A stretch of 64,000 bases of DNA from Mesorhizobium sp. CA14 (GTDB lineage Bacteria; Pseudomonadota; Alphaproteobacteria; Rhizobiales; Rhizobiaceae), in assembly GCF_020165195.1 (NCBI RefSeq), contig NZ_JAIUHR010000028.1, positions 1 through 64,000 on the forward strand. The letters run 5' to 3'. Numbering within the stretch: the first letter of the stretch is position 1; every line of letters starts with the position of its first letter. The position numbers and the translations under genes are program-made. The notes beneath the pieces are model-generated. The model was given only the letters and a program-made list of their open reading frames with translations, did not search any database and had not been told where the DNA came from. Positions 34,491 through 43,747 of this stretch are shown piece by piece.

Positions 34491-35381
34491 ATGGATCAGG
34501 AAAGACTTCTAGCCGCGGTCCTCTTGGCTGATGTCGTGGGCAGCACGCCGCTCTATGAGCGCATCGGCGACGATGCCGCTCTGCGGCAGGTTTCGGATTG
34601 CCTCGACGCGATACGCGAGATCGTCGCCCAACACGGTGGTGACTTCATCTACTCGAAGGGCGATGACGTGCTCAGCCTGTTCGAGAGGCCGGAGGCGGCG
34701 CTGAGGGCCGTCTGCCAAATCAGCAGCCACCTGATGAAAGGGCCGTTGAGCGCCCGTATCGGATTGCATTTCGGAGCGGTCATTCGCGCGCGGGGCGCCC
34801 TATTCGGCGATGTTGTCAATGTCACCGCAAGGTTGTCCACCACGGCCAACCCCGGGGAGGTCCTGATCAGCCAGAGCTTCTTCGAAGCCCTTTCCGCGGA
34901 CAGCCGCAGCACCTTGCGGCTCCTCGACAAAATGGCCTTCAAGGGAAAGCAAGAACTCTTCGATGTATATACCCTGAGGAGCGACGATGGGGCCCTCAGC
35001 ACGCACATCGCCAACCGAGGCACCTTTGTCGATAGGCGCTCCGCCGCGCCGCCGCAGATCAATCTGATCATCCGCTATGAAGATCAGTCGCGATCCTGCC
35101 GAAACAACGAATTCGTGACGATCGGCCGATCTCCGGAATGCGACATCGTCGTCCAGCGGCCCTGGGTCTCAAGGCACCACGCGACCTTCACCATTTCGAA
35201 TGGCAAGGCGCGCCTTGTCGAGCGAAGCTCGTCGGGCACATTTGTGTCGATGGGACCCGGCCATGAAGTATTCGTACGCCGCGAAGATATTCTTCTCTTC
35301 GGCTCCGGCGTCATCTCGCCTGGACGCAGATCGTCCCTCGGCGACGCCCAGATCCTTCACTACGAAATTATCTCAGGCTGA
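34491..35381 (+). CDS. Class III adenylate/guanylate cyclase with C-terminal FHA domain
   Basis: This 296-residue protein has a cyclase homology domain (about residues 5-165). It carries a metal-binding Asp (LLADVVGSTPLYER), the Lys-Gly-Asp segment (FIYSKGDDVLSLFE) and the transition-state Asn-Arg pair (GDVVNVTARL), so it is probably active. The FHA domain follows (about 195-290: VTIGRSPECDIVVQRPWVSRHHATF) and binds phosphothreonine peptides, suggesting control by a Ser/Thr kinase. No membrane segment is seen. ATG 34452 is an alternative start just after the palindrome. Confidence 0.88.
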   Translation: MDQERLLAAVLLADVVGSTPLYERIGDDAALRQVSDCLDAIREIVAQHGGDFIYSKGDDVLSLFERPEAALRAVCQISSHLMKGPLSARIGLHFGAVIRARGALFGDVVNVTARLSTTANPGEVLISQSFFEALSADSRSTLRLLDKMAFKGKQELFDVYTLRSDDGALSTHIANRGTFVDRRSAAPPQINLIIRYEDQSRSCRNNEFVTIGRSPECDIVVQRPWVSRHHATFTISNGKARLVERSSSGTFVSMGPGHEVFVRREDILLFGSGVISPGRRSSLGDAQILHYEIISG

Positions 35382-35513
35382 CCTCGCTGGCGCCGACAAA
35401 CTTTAACTTCCTTACGGCGATCTCTCGCTTGCGACCCGGATATGCCGCTTCGCGTCGGTCTATCGGACAATGGATTGGAGTAGCTGGAGACAACTGCAGG
35501 GAAACGACGCTCC

Positions 35514-36920
35514 ATGACATCAGCCAATATTCTGATCTGCGATTTTGTCGGCCTCCGCTTTGGCGCGGACGGCAATCCCGACCACAGCGAGGTCAAGGCC
35601 TACATCGAAGCCAAAGGTGGCGTGTTCCACCAGACAGGCATCGCCAAGGCCGGCGCTCTCTACCCCGGCAAGCTGCATTTCTTCTACCTGCCGCAATTGA
35701 GCACGCGCGAGGAATTGTTGGCCGAGGCCGGCGACGGCCGCTACGACGCCGTCATCGCCGCCGCGACATTCATTCCGGCCGAGACCAGGTTCCGCCTTGG
35801 CGGCGTGCGCATCGGCGCCGGCACCGGCAATATGGGGTCGGCATCGTGGGGCGGGGGCAGCGGAGAAGGCGGCGAAGCGCCTCTCATGAACACGCCGGGC
35901 ATCAACAGCCGCGCCACCGCGCAAATGGCCATGAAGGCGCTGCTGAAAGTCAGGCCGGATCTTCCCGTGGACAGGCTCAACGCCCTGGTCGCCGGTGGGC
36001 AGTTCGATACGGGAAAAGATCTGCGGCACTACCCGACCGAAAAACTCGAAGGCAAAAGACTGGCGGTGATCGGCTATGGCAATATCGGCCGGGAGTTCGC
36101 CAGGCTTGGGCAGGCCTTCGGCATGCGGGTCTGCATCCATGCGCGGCCACGCCACCAGAAATGGATCGAGCTGGAAGGCTTCGACTACGCCGCAACCATG
36201 GAAGACGCGGCGCGCGGCGCGGACGCGCTTTCGGTCCACCTTGGCCTCGGTGCTTTCGATGCCGGCAAGCAACGATACGCCAACGCCGGACTGATCGGAG
36301 ATGAGGTCCTCTCCCTCCTCAACCACGGCGCCGTGCTTATCAACTACGATCGCGGCGAACTGGTCGACGTGGCGGCACTGGAGCGCGCGCTGGCATCAGG
36401 GCGCGTTTCCCATGCGGCGATCGACGCGGACCTGTTCAAGGACGGCGGCACAGTTTCGGGGCCGATGCTGCCTTATCTCAGACTGGTCGAAGCCTATGGC
36501 CAGCGGCTGGAACTTCTCCCCCATGCCGCGGCCGACACGGACCATCCCTCTCGTGTCGCGGGCGCCAAGCAGGCCGTCGATCAGATCCACGCCGCCATCA
36601 CCGAGCATCGCGTCCACAATCTGAAAGGATCGCTGCCTCCGGGCTTTGTCGACATGGGAGCGAAAGTCCCGCCCGGCATCGGCGGCATCACACCTCGGCA
36701 CTTGGTGGCGCTAGCCGCCGATCAGGCCGTGGCCGCCGATCTCGCCCGGTCGAGCGCTGTCGTCGCCGCTTTCTGGGAACGCGTCCTGGCTGCGTCCGAG
36801 CAGGAACGACCGGCACTGATCGCTTCCGGAGGCGAAGCACTCGCCGAGGCCGCGAACCACCTCTCCACACTTTTGCGCAGGCACCATCTTTCGGGGCCGT
36901 TCACTTCAGGATCACCTTGA
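35514..36920 (+). CDS. D-isomer specific 2-hydroxyacid dehydrogenase family protein
   Basis: This 468-residue protein has a central NAD-binding Rossmann fold (LEGKRLAVIGYGNIGREFARLGQAFGMRV, about residues 177-205). LINYDRGELVDVAALERALASGRVSHAAIDAD fits the catalytic half of D-2-hydroxyacid dehydrogenases. It is longer than typical members (about 320-340), with a Gly-rich loop (NMGSASWGGGSGEGGEAP) and about 100 extra C-terminal residues that are mostly helical. The substrate is unknown. The gene stands alone between the cyclase gene and tRNA-Arg. Confidence 0.85.
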   Translation: MTSANILICDFVGLRFGADGNPDHSEVKAYIEAKGGVFHQTGIAKAGALYPGKLHFFYLPQLSTREELLAEAGDGRYDAVIAAATFIPAETRFRLGGVRIGAGTGNMGSASWGGGSGEGGEAPLMNTPGINSRATAQMAMKALLKVRPDLPVDRLNALVAGGQFDTGKDLRHYPTEKLEGKRLAVIGYGNIGREFARLGQAFGMRVCIHARPRHQKWIELEGFDYAATMEDAARGADALSVHLGLGAFDAGKQRYANAGLIGDEVLSLLNHGAVLINYDRGELVDVAALERALASGRVSHAAIDADLFKDGGTVSGPMLPYLRLVEAYGQRLELLPHAAADTDHPSRVAGAKQAVDQIHAAITEHRVHNLKGSLPPGFVDMGAKVPPGIGGITPRHLVALAADQAVAADLARSSAVVAAFWERVLAASEQERPALIASGGEALAEAANHLSTLLRRHHLSGPFTSGSP

Positions 36921-36962
36921 CGCCCACGATGCGGCGACCTGCTCGCCAACCATTGAAAAACT

Positions 36963-37039
36963 TGGTGATCCCGACAGGAATCGAACCTGTGACCTACAGA
37001 TTAGGAATCTGCCGCTCTATCCTACTGAGCTACGGGACC
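36963..37039 (-). tRNA. tRNA-Arg (anticodon CCT)
   Basis: On the minus strand the sequence folds as a full cloverleaf. The acceptor stem GGTCCCG pairs with CGGGATC, followed by discriminator A and an encoded CCA. The D arm contains AGCTCAGTAGGATAGAGC. The anticodon stem GCAGA/TCTGT encloses TTCCTAA (anticodon CCT), and the T arm reads ACAGGTTCGATTCCTGT. It reads AGG arginine codons. Confidence 0.97.
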
Positions 37040-37177
37040 ACGCGGCCCGACACATAAACGCTTCGGGCCGGTTCGCCAAGGGGCATGCTGACCTCCCCCT
37101 TGGGCTGCAACTCATCCCGGCAGGCCAAGCCGGCCAAGCCGTATCGCGGGATGCTCACCGCCTTCGCCTCAAGGCGC

Positions 37178-38341
37178 TTAGGCAGCCAGCGCGGTTTCGG
37201 CCAGCTTCACCCAATAGCTCATGCCGTGCGGGATGACCTCGTCGTTGAAGTCGTAGGCCGGGTGATGCAGGCCGGCGGAGTCGCCATTGCCTATGAAGAT
37301 GAAGGCGCCGGGGCGGGCCTCCAGCATATAGGAGAAGTCCTCGCCGCCCATCACCGGCTGGATGGCGCGGTGGACATGGCTGTCGCCGGCGATATCGGCT
37401 GCGACATCGCCGGCAAAGGCGGTTTCCTCGGCATGGTTGAAGGTGACGGGGTAATTGGCGTCGTAGTCGACCTCGATGGTGGCGCCGAAGGCCGCGGCGA
37501 GGCCGGCGCAGAGCGCGCGGATGCGCTCTTCCGATTTCTTGGCCACTTCCTTCTTCAGCGTGCGCACGGTGCCGGCGATCTCGGCGCTTTCGGGAATGAC
37601 ATTATAGGCGTCGCCGGCGTGGAACTTCGTCACCGACACCACCACGGCCTCGACCGGATCGGTGCTGCGCGAGGCGATGGTCTGCAGCGCGCCGACCAAC
37701 TGGCTGGCGATGACGATCGGATCGATCGTGCCGTGCGGCATCGCCGCATGGCCGCCGCGGCCCTTGACGGTGACGGTGAATTCGGCCGTCGCGGCCATGA
37801 TCGGGCCGGGCTTGATGGCGAACTGGCCGACCGGCAGGCCCGGCATATTGTGCATGCCGAACACCTTCTCGATGCCGAAGCGCTCCATCATGCCGTCCTT
37901 GACCATCTCGTTGCCGCCGCCGCCGCCTTCCTCGGCCGGCTGGAAGATCACCGCCACGCTGCCGGCGAAATTGCGCGTTTCGGCAAGATATTTGGCCGCA
38001 CCCAAGAGCATCGCGGTATGGCCGTCATGACCGCAGGCATGCATCTTGCCGCGCACCGTCGAGGCCCATGGCTTGCCGGTGATCTCGTCGATCGGCAGCG
38101 CGTCCATGTCGGCGCGCAGCCCTATCGTCGTGCCATCGCCCTTGCGGCCGCGGATGATGCCGACGACGCCGGTCTTGCCCAGCCCCGTCACCACCTCGTC
38201 GCAGCCGAAGGCCTTCAGCTTCTCGGTGACGAAGGCGGCGGTCTGGAACACGTCGAAATTCAGCTCCGGTGTCTGGTGCAGATGCCGTCGCCAGCCGGCG
38301 ACTTCTTCCTGCATTTGCGCGGCGCGGTTCAGAATCGGCAT
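37178..38341 (-). CDS. M20 family metallo-amidohydrolase (hippurate/N-acyl amino acid hydrolase)
   Basis: This 387-residue enzyme hydrolyses N-acyl amino acids. It shows the M20D pattern: LRADMDALPIDEITG, metal-binding MHACGHDGHTAMLLGAAKYL, catalytic Glu pair in FQPAEEGGGGGNEMVKDG, dimerisation-domain GRGGHAAMPHGTIDPIVIAS, and the final VMGGEDFSYMLEARPGAFIFIGNG. It is cytoplasmic with no signal peptide and is probably monocistronic. The acyl group and amino acid cannot be decided from sequence. Confidence 0.92.
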   Translation of the reverse strand: MPILNRAAQMQEEVAGWRRHLHQTPELNFDVFQTAAFVTEKLKAFGCDEVVTGLGKTGVVGIIRGRKGDGTTIGLRADMDALPIDEITGKPWASTVRGKMHACGHDGHTAMLLGAAKYLAETRNFAGSVAVIFQPAEEGGGGGNEMVKDGMMERFGIEKVFGMHNMPGLPVGQFAIKPGPIMAATAEFTVTVKGRGGHAAMPHGTIDPIVIASQLVGALQTIASRSTDPVEAVVVSVTKFHAGDAYNVIPESAEIAGTVRTLKKEVAKKSEERIRALCAGLAAAFGATIEVDYDANYPVTFNHAEETAFAGDVAADIAGDSHVHRAIQPVMGGEDFSYMLEARPGAFIFIGNGDSAGLHHPAYDFNDEVIPHGMSYWVKLAETALAA

Positions 38342-38560
38342 GATCGGTCCATCTCTTGGTTGATTGGCGGCAGTCGGTCAGAGCCGCTGCTCAGCAATTA
38401 TGATTGTCTTGAACTTTGCCATTTTGGCGTCACATAGGGTAAATAGCACCGCAACAATGCGGTCCGGGTCGAGGGCCGGGCCGCATTTATGCTGGCGATG
38501 GGTAACGAAATCTTACGGACCCAGCCGCGATTACGGCAAGAGGCGATTTCGGATTTGATC

Positions 38561-39730
38561 ATGCGGCGAAGGCATTTCCTCAACCTATTACTGGGAGGCG
38601 CGCTTGCGTTGCCGGTGTTTGCCGGCGCGGCCCGGGCCAATCCGATCGTGCTTTTCGACTTGAAGAGCGGCTCAATTTTGGAGCACCAGGACGCATTCAA
38701 GCGCTGGTATCCGGCCTCGCTCAGCAAGCTGATGACGGCCTATGTCGCCTTCCGCGCGATCCAGGCCGGCGAGGTGGCGCTCGATTCGCCGATCAAGGTG
38801 ACGAAGCATTCGGCCGGCGAGCCGGCGAGCAAAATGGGCTTCAAGCCCGGCTCGGTGATGCGGCTCGACAACGCGCTGAAGATGATGCTGGTCAAGTCGG
38901 CCAACGACATCGCCATGGCCGTGGGCGAGAATATCGGCGGATCGCAGGCCGCCTTTGCCGACCGCATGAACGCCGAGGCGGCCAGGCTCGGCATGGTCGG
39001 CACGCATTTCGTCAACCCGAACGGGCTCTATTCGCCGGAGCAGTATACGACCGCGCGCGACCTTGCCGTGCTGGTGACGGCGTTGCGCAATGATTTTCCG
39101 CAATATTCCCCGTGGTTCTCGATCGAAGGCCTTGCCGTCGGCAAGAAGGCGATCCCGAATTACAATCTCCTGATCGGCCGCTATCCGGGCGCCGACGGCA
39201 TGAAGACCGGCTTCGTCTGCCCGTCCGGCTTCAACATGATCGGCTCGGCGACGCGCAACGGGCGCACACTGGTGGCCGTGGTGCTCGGCGAAAAATCGGC
39301 GATCAGCCGCGCCGAAGCGGCGGCAAAGCTGCTCGATCAGGGTTTTGAGATGCCGACGGCCACTTCGACCACGCTTGCAGCGCTCAAGCCCTATGGCGAC
39401 ACGCTGTCGCCCAACGATATGCATGACGAGATCTGCGCGAAAAAACCGAAGGACGAGCAATCGGAGGCGGCCCCCGAGGTTGCCGCCAAGGATAAGCCGA
39501 AATCGCCCTACCAGGTGAAGCTCGGCCATCCCACGCTCGTTTCCGTCGGTCTCGGCGGCGCCACGGGGCCGGCGCCCAAGGCGTTCGTCGACCAGGCCGA
39601 TCAGAATTATGCCGGTGTGCCGCTGCCGAGCTGGCGGCCCGACAGACCGGCGCCGGCCGGCGCCGAGCCGCTGGCGACCGGAACGGCCGCCGCCGCGGCA
39701 CAGGGCGACCAACCCGCCAAGGCCAACTGA
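38561..39730 (+). CDS. D-alanyl-D-alanine carboxypeptidase (low-molecular-weight PBP)
   Basis: This 389-residue serine peptidase of the S11 family trims peptidoglycan stem peptides in the periplasm. Catalytic motifs are SxxK in YPASLSKLMTAY, SxN in LVKSANDIAMAVG and KTG in GADGMKTGFVCPSG. I start at ATG 38561, giving a signal peptide MRRRHFLNLLLGGALALPVF that looks like a Tat signal (RRHFL). An earlier in-frame ATG at 38489 would bury it. The C-terminal 80 residues are Ala/Pro-rich and disordered, without the usual amphipathic anchor. Confidence 0.9.
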   Translation: MRRRHFLNLLLGGALALPVFAGAARANPIVLFDLKSGSILEHQDAFKRWYPASLSKLMTAYVAFRAIQAGEVALDSPIKVTKHSAGEPASKMGFKPGSVMRLDNALKMMLVKSANDIAMAVGENIGGSQAAFADRMNAEAARLGMVGTHFVNPNGLYSPEQYTTARDLAVLVTALRNDFPQYSPWFSIEGLAVGKKAIPNYNLLIGRYPGADGMKTGFVCPSGFNMIGSATRNGRTLVAVVLGEKSAISRAEAAAKLLDQGFEMPTATSTTLAALKPYGDTLSPNDMHDEICAKKPKDEQSEAAPEVAAKDKPKSPYQVKLGHPTLVSVGLGGATGPAPKAFVDQADQNYAGVPLPSWRPDRPAPAGAEPLATGTAAAAAQGDQPAKAN

Positions 39731-39738
39731 GCCGCGTC

Positions 39739-40839
39739 ATGGACAGCAGTTTTCCCATTCCCGTATCCGTGCTCACCGGTTTTCTCGGCGCCGGCAAGAC
39801 GACGCTGCTCAATCGGCTGCTCAAGGATCCGGCGCTTGCCGACACGGCGGTGATCATCAACGAGTTCGGCGAGGTGGCGATCGACCATCTGCTGGTCGAG
39901 CAGGCTTCCGACGGGATCATCCAGCTTTCCGACGGCTGCCTGTGCTGCACGGTGCGCGGCGACCTGGTCGACACGCTCGCCGATCTCGTCGACCGGCTGC
40001 AGACCGGCCGTATCGCGAAACTGGCGCGCGTCGTCGTCGAGACGACGGGTCTGGCCGATCCGGCGCCGGTGCTGCAGTCGATCATGGCGCATCCCGCGCT
40101 GGTGCACGCCTTCCGGCTCGACGGCGTCATCACGCTGGTCGACGCTGTCAATGGCGAGACAACGCTCGATACCCATGTCGAGGCGGTGAAGCAGGCGGCG
40201 GTGGCGGACCGCATCGTGCTGACCAAGACCGACCTGGCCGACGCGGCCGAGGTCGAGGCGTTGCGGGCAAGGCTGAAGCAGGTCAATCCGGGCGCCGTCC
40301 TGCTCGACGTCGCCGATGCCGGCGCTGCGGCGCTGTTCAATTGCGGCCTCTATAATCCTGAAACCAAGTCCGCCGACGTGCGGCGCTGGCTCGGTGAAGA
40401 GGCGGCGCATGATCATGATCATCATCACCATGACGGCGACCACGATCACCACCATCATGAGCATCGCCACGATACGCGCGTGCGCACGCACTCGCTCGTC
40501 CATGACGGCCCGGTGCCGTTCTCGGCGATTGAAATGTTCCTCGACCTTCTGCGCTCGACGCATGGCGAGAAACTCCTGCGCATGAAGGGCGTCATCGAGC
40601 TTGCGGAGGATCCGTCGCGGCCGCTGGTCATTCACGGCGTACAGAAAATCCTGCATCCGCCGGCAAGGCTGCCGGCCTGGCCCGACGGCCAGCGCGGCAC
40701 CAGACTGGTGCTGATCACGCTCGACATGCCTCAGGACTATATCCGTCGGCTGTTCGCGGCCTTCACCAACAGGCCGTCGATCGATACGCCGGATCGTGCC
40801 GCGCTCGAAGCCAATCCGCTGGCAATAGCCGGGCTATAG
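39739..40839 (+). CDS. COG0523 GTPase, CobW/zinc metallochaperone family
   Basis: This 366-residue G3E GTPase has a Walker A motif GFLGAGKTTLLNRLL at about residues 14-28, the metal-binding CxCC motif (GCLCC) near residue 72, and a Mg-binding VVVETTGLADPAP. A histidine/aspartate-rich loop (about residues 222-250, HDHDHHHHDGDHDHHHHEH) precedes the CobW C-terminal domain. Members deliver Zn or Co to client enzymes. Nothing nearby points to Co or nitrile hydratase, so zinc handling is more likely. It lies 8 bases after the carboxypeptidase gene and may be co-transcribed. Confidence 0.92.
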   Translation: MDSSFPIPVSVLTGFLGAGKTTLLNRLLKDPALADTAVIINEFGEVAIDHLLVEQASDGIIQLSDGCLCCTVRGDLVDTLADLVDRLQTGRIAKLARVVVETTGLADPAPVLQSIMAHPALVHAFRLDGVITLVDAVNGETTLDTHVEAVKQAAVADRIVLTKTDLADAAEVEALRARLKQVNPGAVLLDVADAGAAALFNCGLYNPETKSADVRRWLGEEAAHDHDHHHHDGDHDHHHHEHRHDTRVRTHSLVHDGPVPFSAIEMFLDLLRSTHGEKLLRMKGVIELAEDPSRPLVIHGVQKILHPPARLPAWPDGQRGTRLVLITLDMPQDYIRRLFAAFTNRPSIDTPDRAALEANPLAIAGL

Positions 40840-40857
40840 GCCGAAAACGGCGCCGGC

Positions 40858-41109
40858 TCAGGCCGCGCTGCCGCGCTCGACGAGAAAGCGGTGGCCGCCA
40901 GTGACTGCGGCCGTTTCGACCAATTGGTGGCCGGCATCGGCGCAGAAGGCCGGGATGTCGATCACGGCCAGCGGATCGGTGGTCTCGAGCCACAGCCTGG
41001 CGCCCGGCCGCATCGCGGCCAGCCGCTTGCGGGCTTTCAGCACCGGCAACGGACAATTCAGTCCCTTGAGATCGTAGATGGCGGGCGGCTTTGCCCTCTG
41101 TTCATGCAT
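40858..41109 (-). CDS. TusA-family sulfur carrier protein
   Basis: This 83-residue protein has the TusA signature LKGLNCPLPVLKARKRLA, in which the Cys of CPxP carries persulfide sulfur, followed by the two-layer sandwich ending VTGGHRFLVERG. It could pass sulfur to tRNA thiolation, molybdenum cofactor or other pathways. It is convergent with the COG0523 GTPase gene, with 18 bases between stops. Confidence 0.9.
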   Translation of the reverse strand: MHEQRAKPPAIYDLKGLNCPLPVLKARKRLAAMRPGARLWLETTDPLAVIDIPAFCADAGHQLVETAAVTGGHRFLVERGSAA

Positions 41110-41184
41110 GTCGTAATTCCAAAACCGCCTTACGTCCTCGGGTCAATGCCCGACGGCATGCTTTTGGGCGACATGCATGAAGTC

Positions 41185-42474
41185 TCAGCCGCCGAACATG
41201 CCAAGCAGCTTCTTCTTCAGCTTGGACACGGTGCCCTGGTCGGCGTCGGCAGCCTGCTGCGTTTCCTGGGCGGGCACTGCCTCGACGCCTGCGGTGACGA
41301 CCGGCTGCTGCGCCGCCTGCTTGGCGGCTTCCTTCTCGGCCAGCGCCTGCTGCTTGGCCGCTTCCTTGGCGGCCTTGGCCGCCTCGATCGCGGCCAGGCG
41401 CTGCTCTTCGGCCTTGCGCTTGGCTTCCTTCTCCGCGTCGGCTGCTGCCATCTTGCGGCCGAGCGGGGAATCGATGCGGCCCATGCGCGTCGTTTCCGTC
41501 ACCGAGCCGTCGGCGTTCATCGACGGCGGGTCGATCGGCACGCGCTCGCCGCGGGCGCGGCGCTTCGACCAGTCGGAAACGATGCTCGCTTCCTTGATGC
41601 CGGCAATCGTCGGCTTCGGCGGCGGCGTGCTGGAATTGACGGCTGCTTTGAAGGCCGCGTCGTAACGCTTCTCGTAGTCGGCGTAGGCCGTTTTCAACGA
41701 GTCAGGCTGCATGGTCGCGGGGCAGGGGCCGGTCGGGTTGAAGGTCGTGCCTTCCGGCGCGACCTGGTTGAAGACGTAGCGCTTCTCGCAGACGTCGACC
41801 TTCGGCGGCACCTTGGTGATCTCGAAATTGTCGTAGCCGACCTTCAGCATCTTCCAGAATTCGTAATTCGGGTCGTTGCGGTAGCGCGCCATGTTGGCGG
41901 CGGTCATGCGGAATGGAAAGGCCTGGATCTGGAACTCGGTCTGGCCGCCCTGGAAGGCGTCGCGGCCGAAGGCATAGATCTGTTCGATCTGCGCGTCTGT
42001 CATCGAATAGCAGCCGGACGACGAGCAGGCGCCGTGCACCATCAGGTTCTGGCCGGTGCGGCCATTAGCGCGGTCATAGGCGTTGGGGAAGCCGATGTTG
42101 AAGGACAGATGGTAATTCGAGCGCGGATTCATCTGCGACGGACGCACCGTGTAGAAGCCTTCCGGCGCCTGGCGGTCGCCCTCGGTGTATTTGGGGCCGA
42201 GCTTTCCCGACCATTTGCAGATGTCGTAGGTGGCGACGAGATCGTAGCGGCCATTGGTCTTGGCCTTCCAGATCTCCAGCTTGCCTTCTTCCTTGAAGAT
42301 GCGCGCCATCACCGAGGAGGTGCGCACCATGCCCTTGGCCTTCATATCGGCCAGGATCTTGTCGGGCAGCGGCTTGTTGGCCTCCGGCGCGAAATCCTTC
42401 ATCGACGAATCATTGCAGCCGGCGACGCCGATGGCGGCGATCAGGACTCCGGTGCGGGCAAGCTTGGCAAACAT
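41185..42474 (-). CDS. L,D-transpeptidase family lipoprotein (YafK/DpaA-like)
   Basis: This 429-residue protein has a lipoprotein signal (LIAAIGVAGC, Cys20 as lipidation site) and a YkuD-type domain with the catalytic motif MVHGACSSSGCYSMTDAQIEQIY (His about 147, Cys about 154). In E. coli, DpaA/LdtF of this type detaches Braun lipoprotein from peptidoglycan. The last 110 residues form a long Ala/Lys/Glu coiled coil (EKEAKRKAEEQRLAAIEAAK...), unusual for the family. It is a single gene facing bolA-like intergenic sequence on neither side. Confidence 0.88.
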   Translation of the reverse strand: MFAKLARTGVLIAAIGVAGCNDSSMKDFAPEANKPLPDKILADMKAKGMVRTSSVMARIFKEEGKLEIWKAKTNGRYDLVATYDICKWSGKLGPKYTEGDRQAPEGFYTVRPSQMNPRSNYHLSFNIGFPNAYDRANGRTGQNLMVHGACSSSGCYSMTDAQIEQIYAFGRDAFQGGQTEFQIQAFPFRMTAANMARYRNDPNYEFWKMLKVGYDNFEITKVPPKVDVCEKRYVFNQVAPEGTTFNPTGPCPATMQPDSLKTAYADYEKRYDAAFKAAVNSSTPPPKPTIAGIKEASIVSDWSKRRARGERVPIDPPSMNADGSVTETTRMGRIDSPLGRKMAAADAEKEAKRKAEEQRLAAIEAAKAAKEAAKQQALAEKEAAKQAAQQPVVTAGVEAVPAQETQQAADADQGTVSKLKKKLLGMFGG

Positions 42475-42695
42475 CGATACGGCTACGTCTCTTCTCTCGG
42501 GCCAACGGCTCTCGGCATGGCCGGGGCCGCAGGCTGAACACCAGTGGACCGTAAGCCCGTTAACCTTGAAAATTCCTTACCGCAAGCCTTGGCAAACCCC
42601 TCGCGGCGATTTCCATTGAGCCGAATCCGGCGGCATTTTTGTGGCGGAATTGCTTATTCCGGCCACAGTTGAACGTCTTGCCGGGACTTGAGAGG

Positions 42696-43646
42696 TCAGA
42701 GGCTGCGGCCCATCGCCAGGTATTTCTCGCGGCGCTGCTCGCGGAAATCGGTGTTGGCGCCGGCAAAATCCTTCATCGTCCGAGCGATGAGGTCGCCGGC
42801 GGACGCAATCACCGTCTCCGGCGCGCGCTGGGCGCCGCCGATCGGCTCGGGAATGATGGCGTCGATGATCTTCATCTCGAGAAGATCCTGCGCGGTGATC
42901 TTCATGTTGGTCGCAGCGTCCTTGGAACGCGTGGTGTCGCGCCACAGGATCGACGCCGCGCCCTCGGGCGAGATCACCGAATAGATGGCGTGTTCCAGCA
43001 TGTAGACGCGGTTGGCGGTGGCGATCGCGATGGCGCCGCCGGAGCCGCCTTCGCCGATAACCACGGAGATCGAAGGCACTTTCAGCGAAAGGCAGGCCGA
43101 GGTCGAACGCGCGATCGCTTCGGCCTGGCCGCGCTCCTCGGCGCCGACGCCGGGATAGGCGCCGGCAGTGTCGACCAGGGTCAAAAGCGGGATCTGGAAG
43201 CGGTCGGCCAATTCCATCAGGCGCACCGCCTTGCGGTAGCCTTCCGGCCGGACCGAGCCGAAATTGTGCTTGATGCGGCTTGCGGTATCCGAACCCTTTT
43301 CCTGGCCGATGACCGCTACCGGCTCGCCGCGAAAACGCGCGAAGCCGCCGACGATCGCCTGGTCGTCGCCGAAATTGCGGTCGCCGGCCAAAGGCGTGAA
43401 ATCGGTGAACAGCCCTTTGATGTAGTCGACGCAATGCGGGCGGTCGGGATGGCGCGCCACCTGCACCTTCTGCCAGGGCGTGAGCGCCTTGTAGAGGTCG
43501 CGCAACGCGTCGCGCGAGCGCTTTTCCAGCCTGCTGATCTCTTCGCCGACATCGACGGCCTCGCCGTTCTCGGCAAGCTTCTTCAGCTCAAGGATCTTGA
43601 GCTCCAGATCCTGCACCGGCTTTTCGAAGTCGAGGTAGTTGTACAT
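42696..43646 (-). CDS. accA: Acetyl-CoA carboxylase carboxyltransferase subunit alpha
   Basis: This 316-residue subunit catalyses, with AccD, transfer of CO2 from biotin to acetyl-CoA, the first step of fatty acid synthesis. It has the N-terminal helical region (MYNYLDFEKPVQDLELKILEL), the KVQVARHPDRPHCVDYI block, the oxyanion-hole GEGGSGGAIAIA segment and YSVISPEGAASILWRD. Length and motifs match proteobacterial AccA. I start at ATG 43646; an upstream in-frame ATG at 43676 is less likely. Confidence 0.96.
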   Translation of the reverse strand: MYNYLDFEKPVQDLELKILELKKLAENGEAVDVGEEISRLEKRSRDALRDLYKALTPWQKVQVARHPDRPHCVDYIKGLFTDFTPLAGDRNFGDDQAIVGGFARFRGEPVAVIGQEKGSDTASRIKHNFGSVRPEGYRKAVRLMELADRFQIPLLTLVDTAGAYPGVGAEERGQAEAIARSTSACLSLKVPSISVVIGEGGSGGAIAIATANRVYMLEHAIYSVISPEGAASILWRDTTRSKDAATNMKITAQDLLEMKIIDAIIPEPIGGAQRAPETVIASAGDLIARTMKDFAGANTDFREQRREKYLAMGRSL

Positions 43647-43747
43647 GCTTGGGCGGACCGGTCCGTCGGAAGGCAAAATGGCTGGCGGAACCGCTGAAAT
43701 GCCGGCTCCGGGCGGTGGAACGTCGCCCTCACATAGCGATATGAGGC

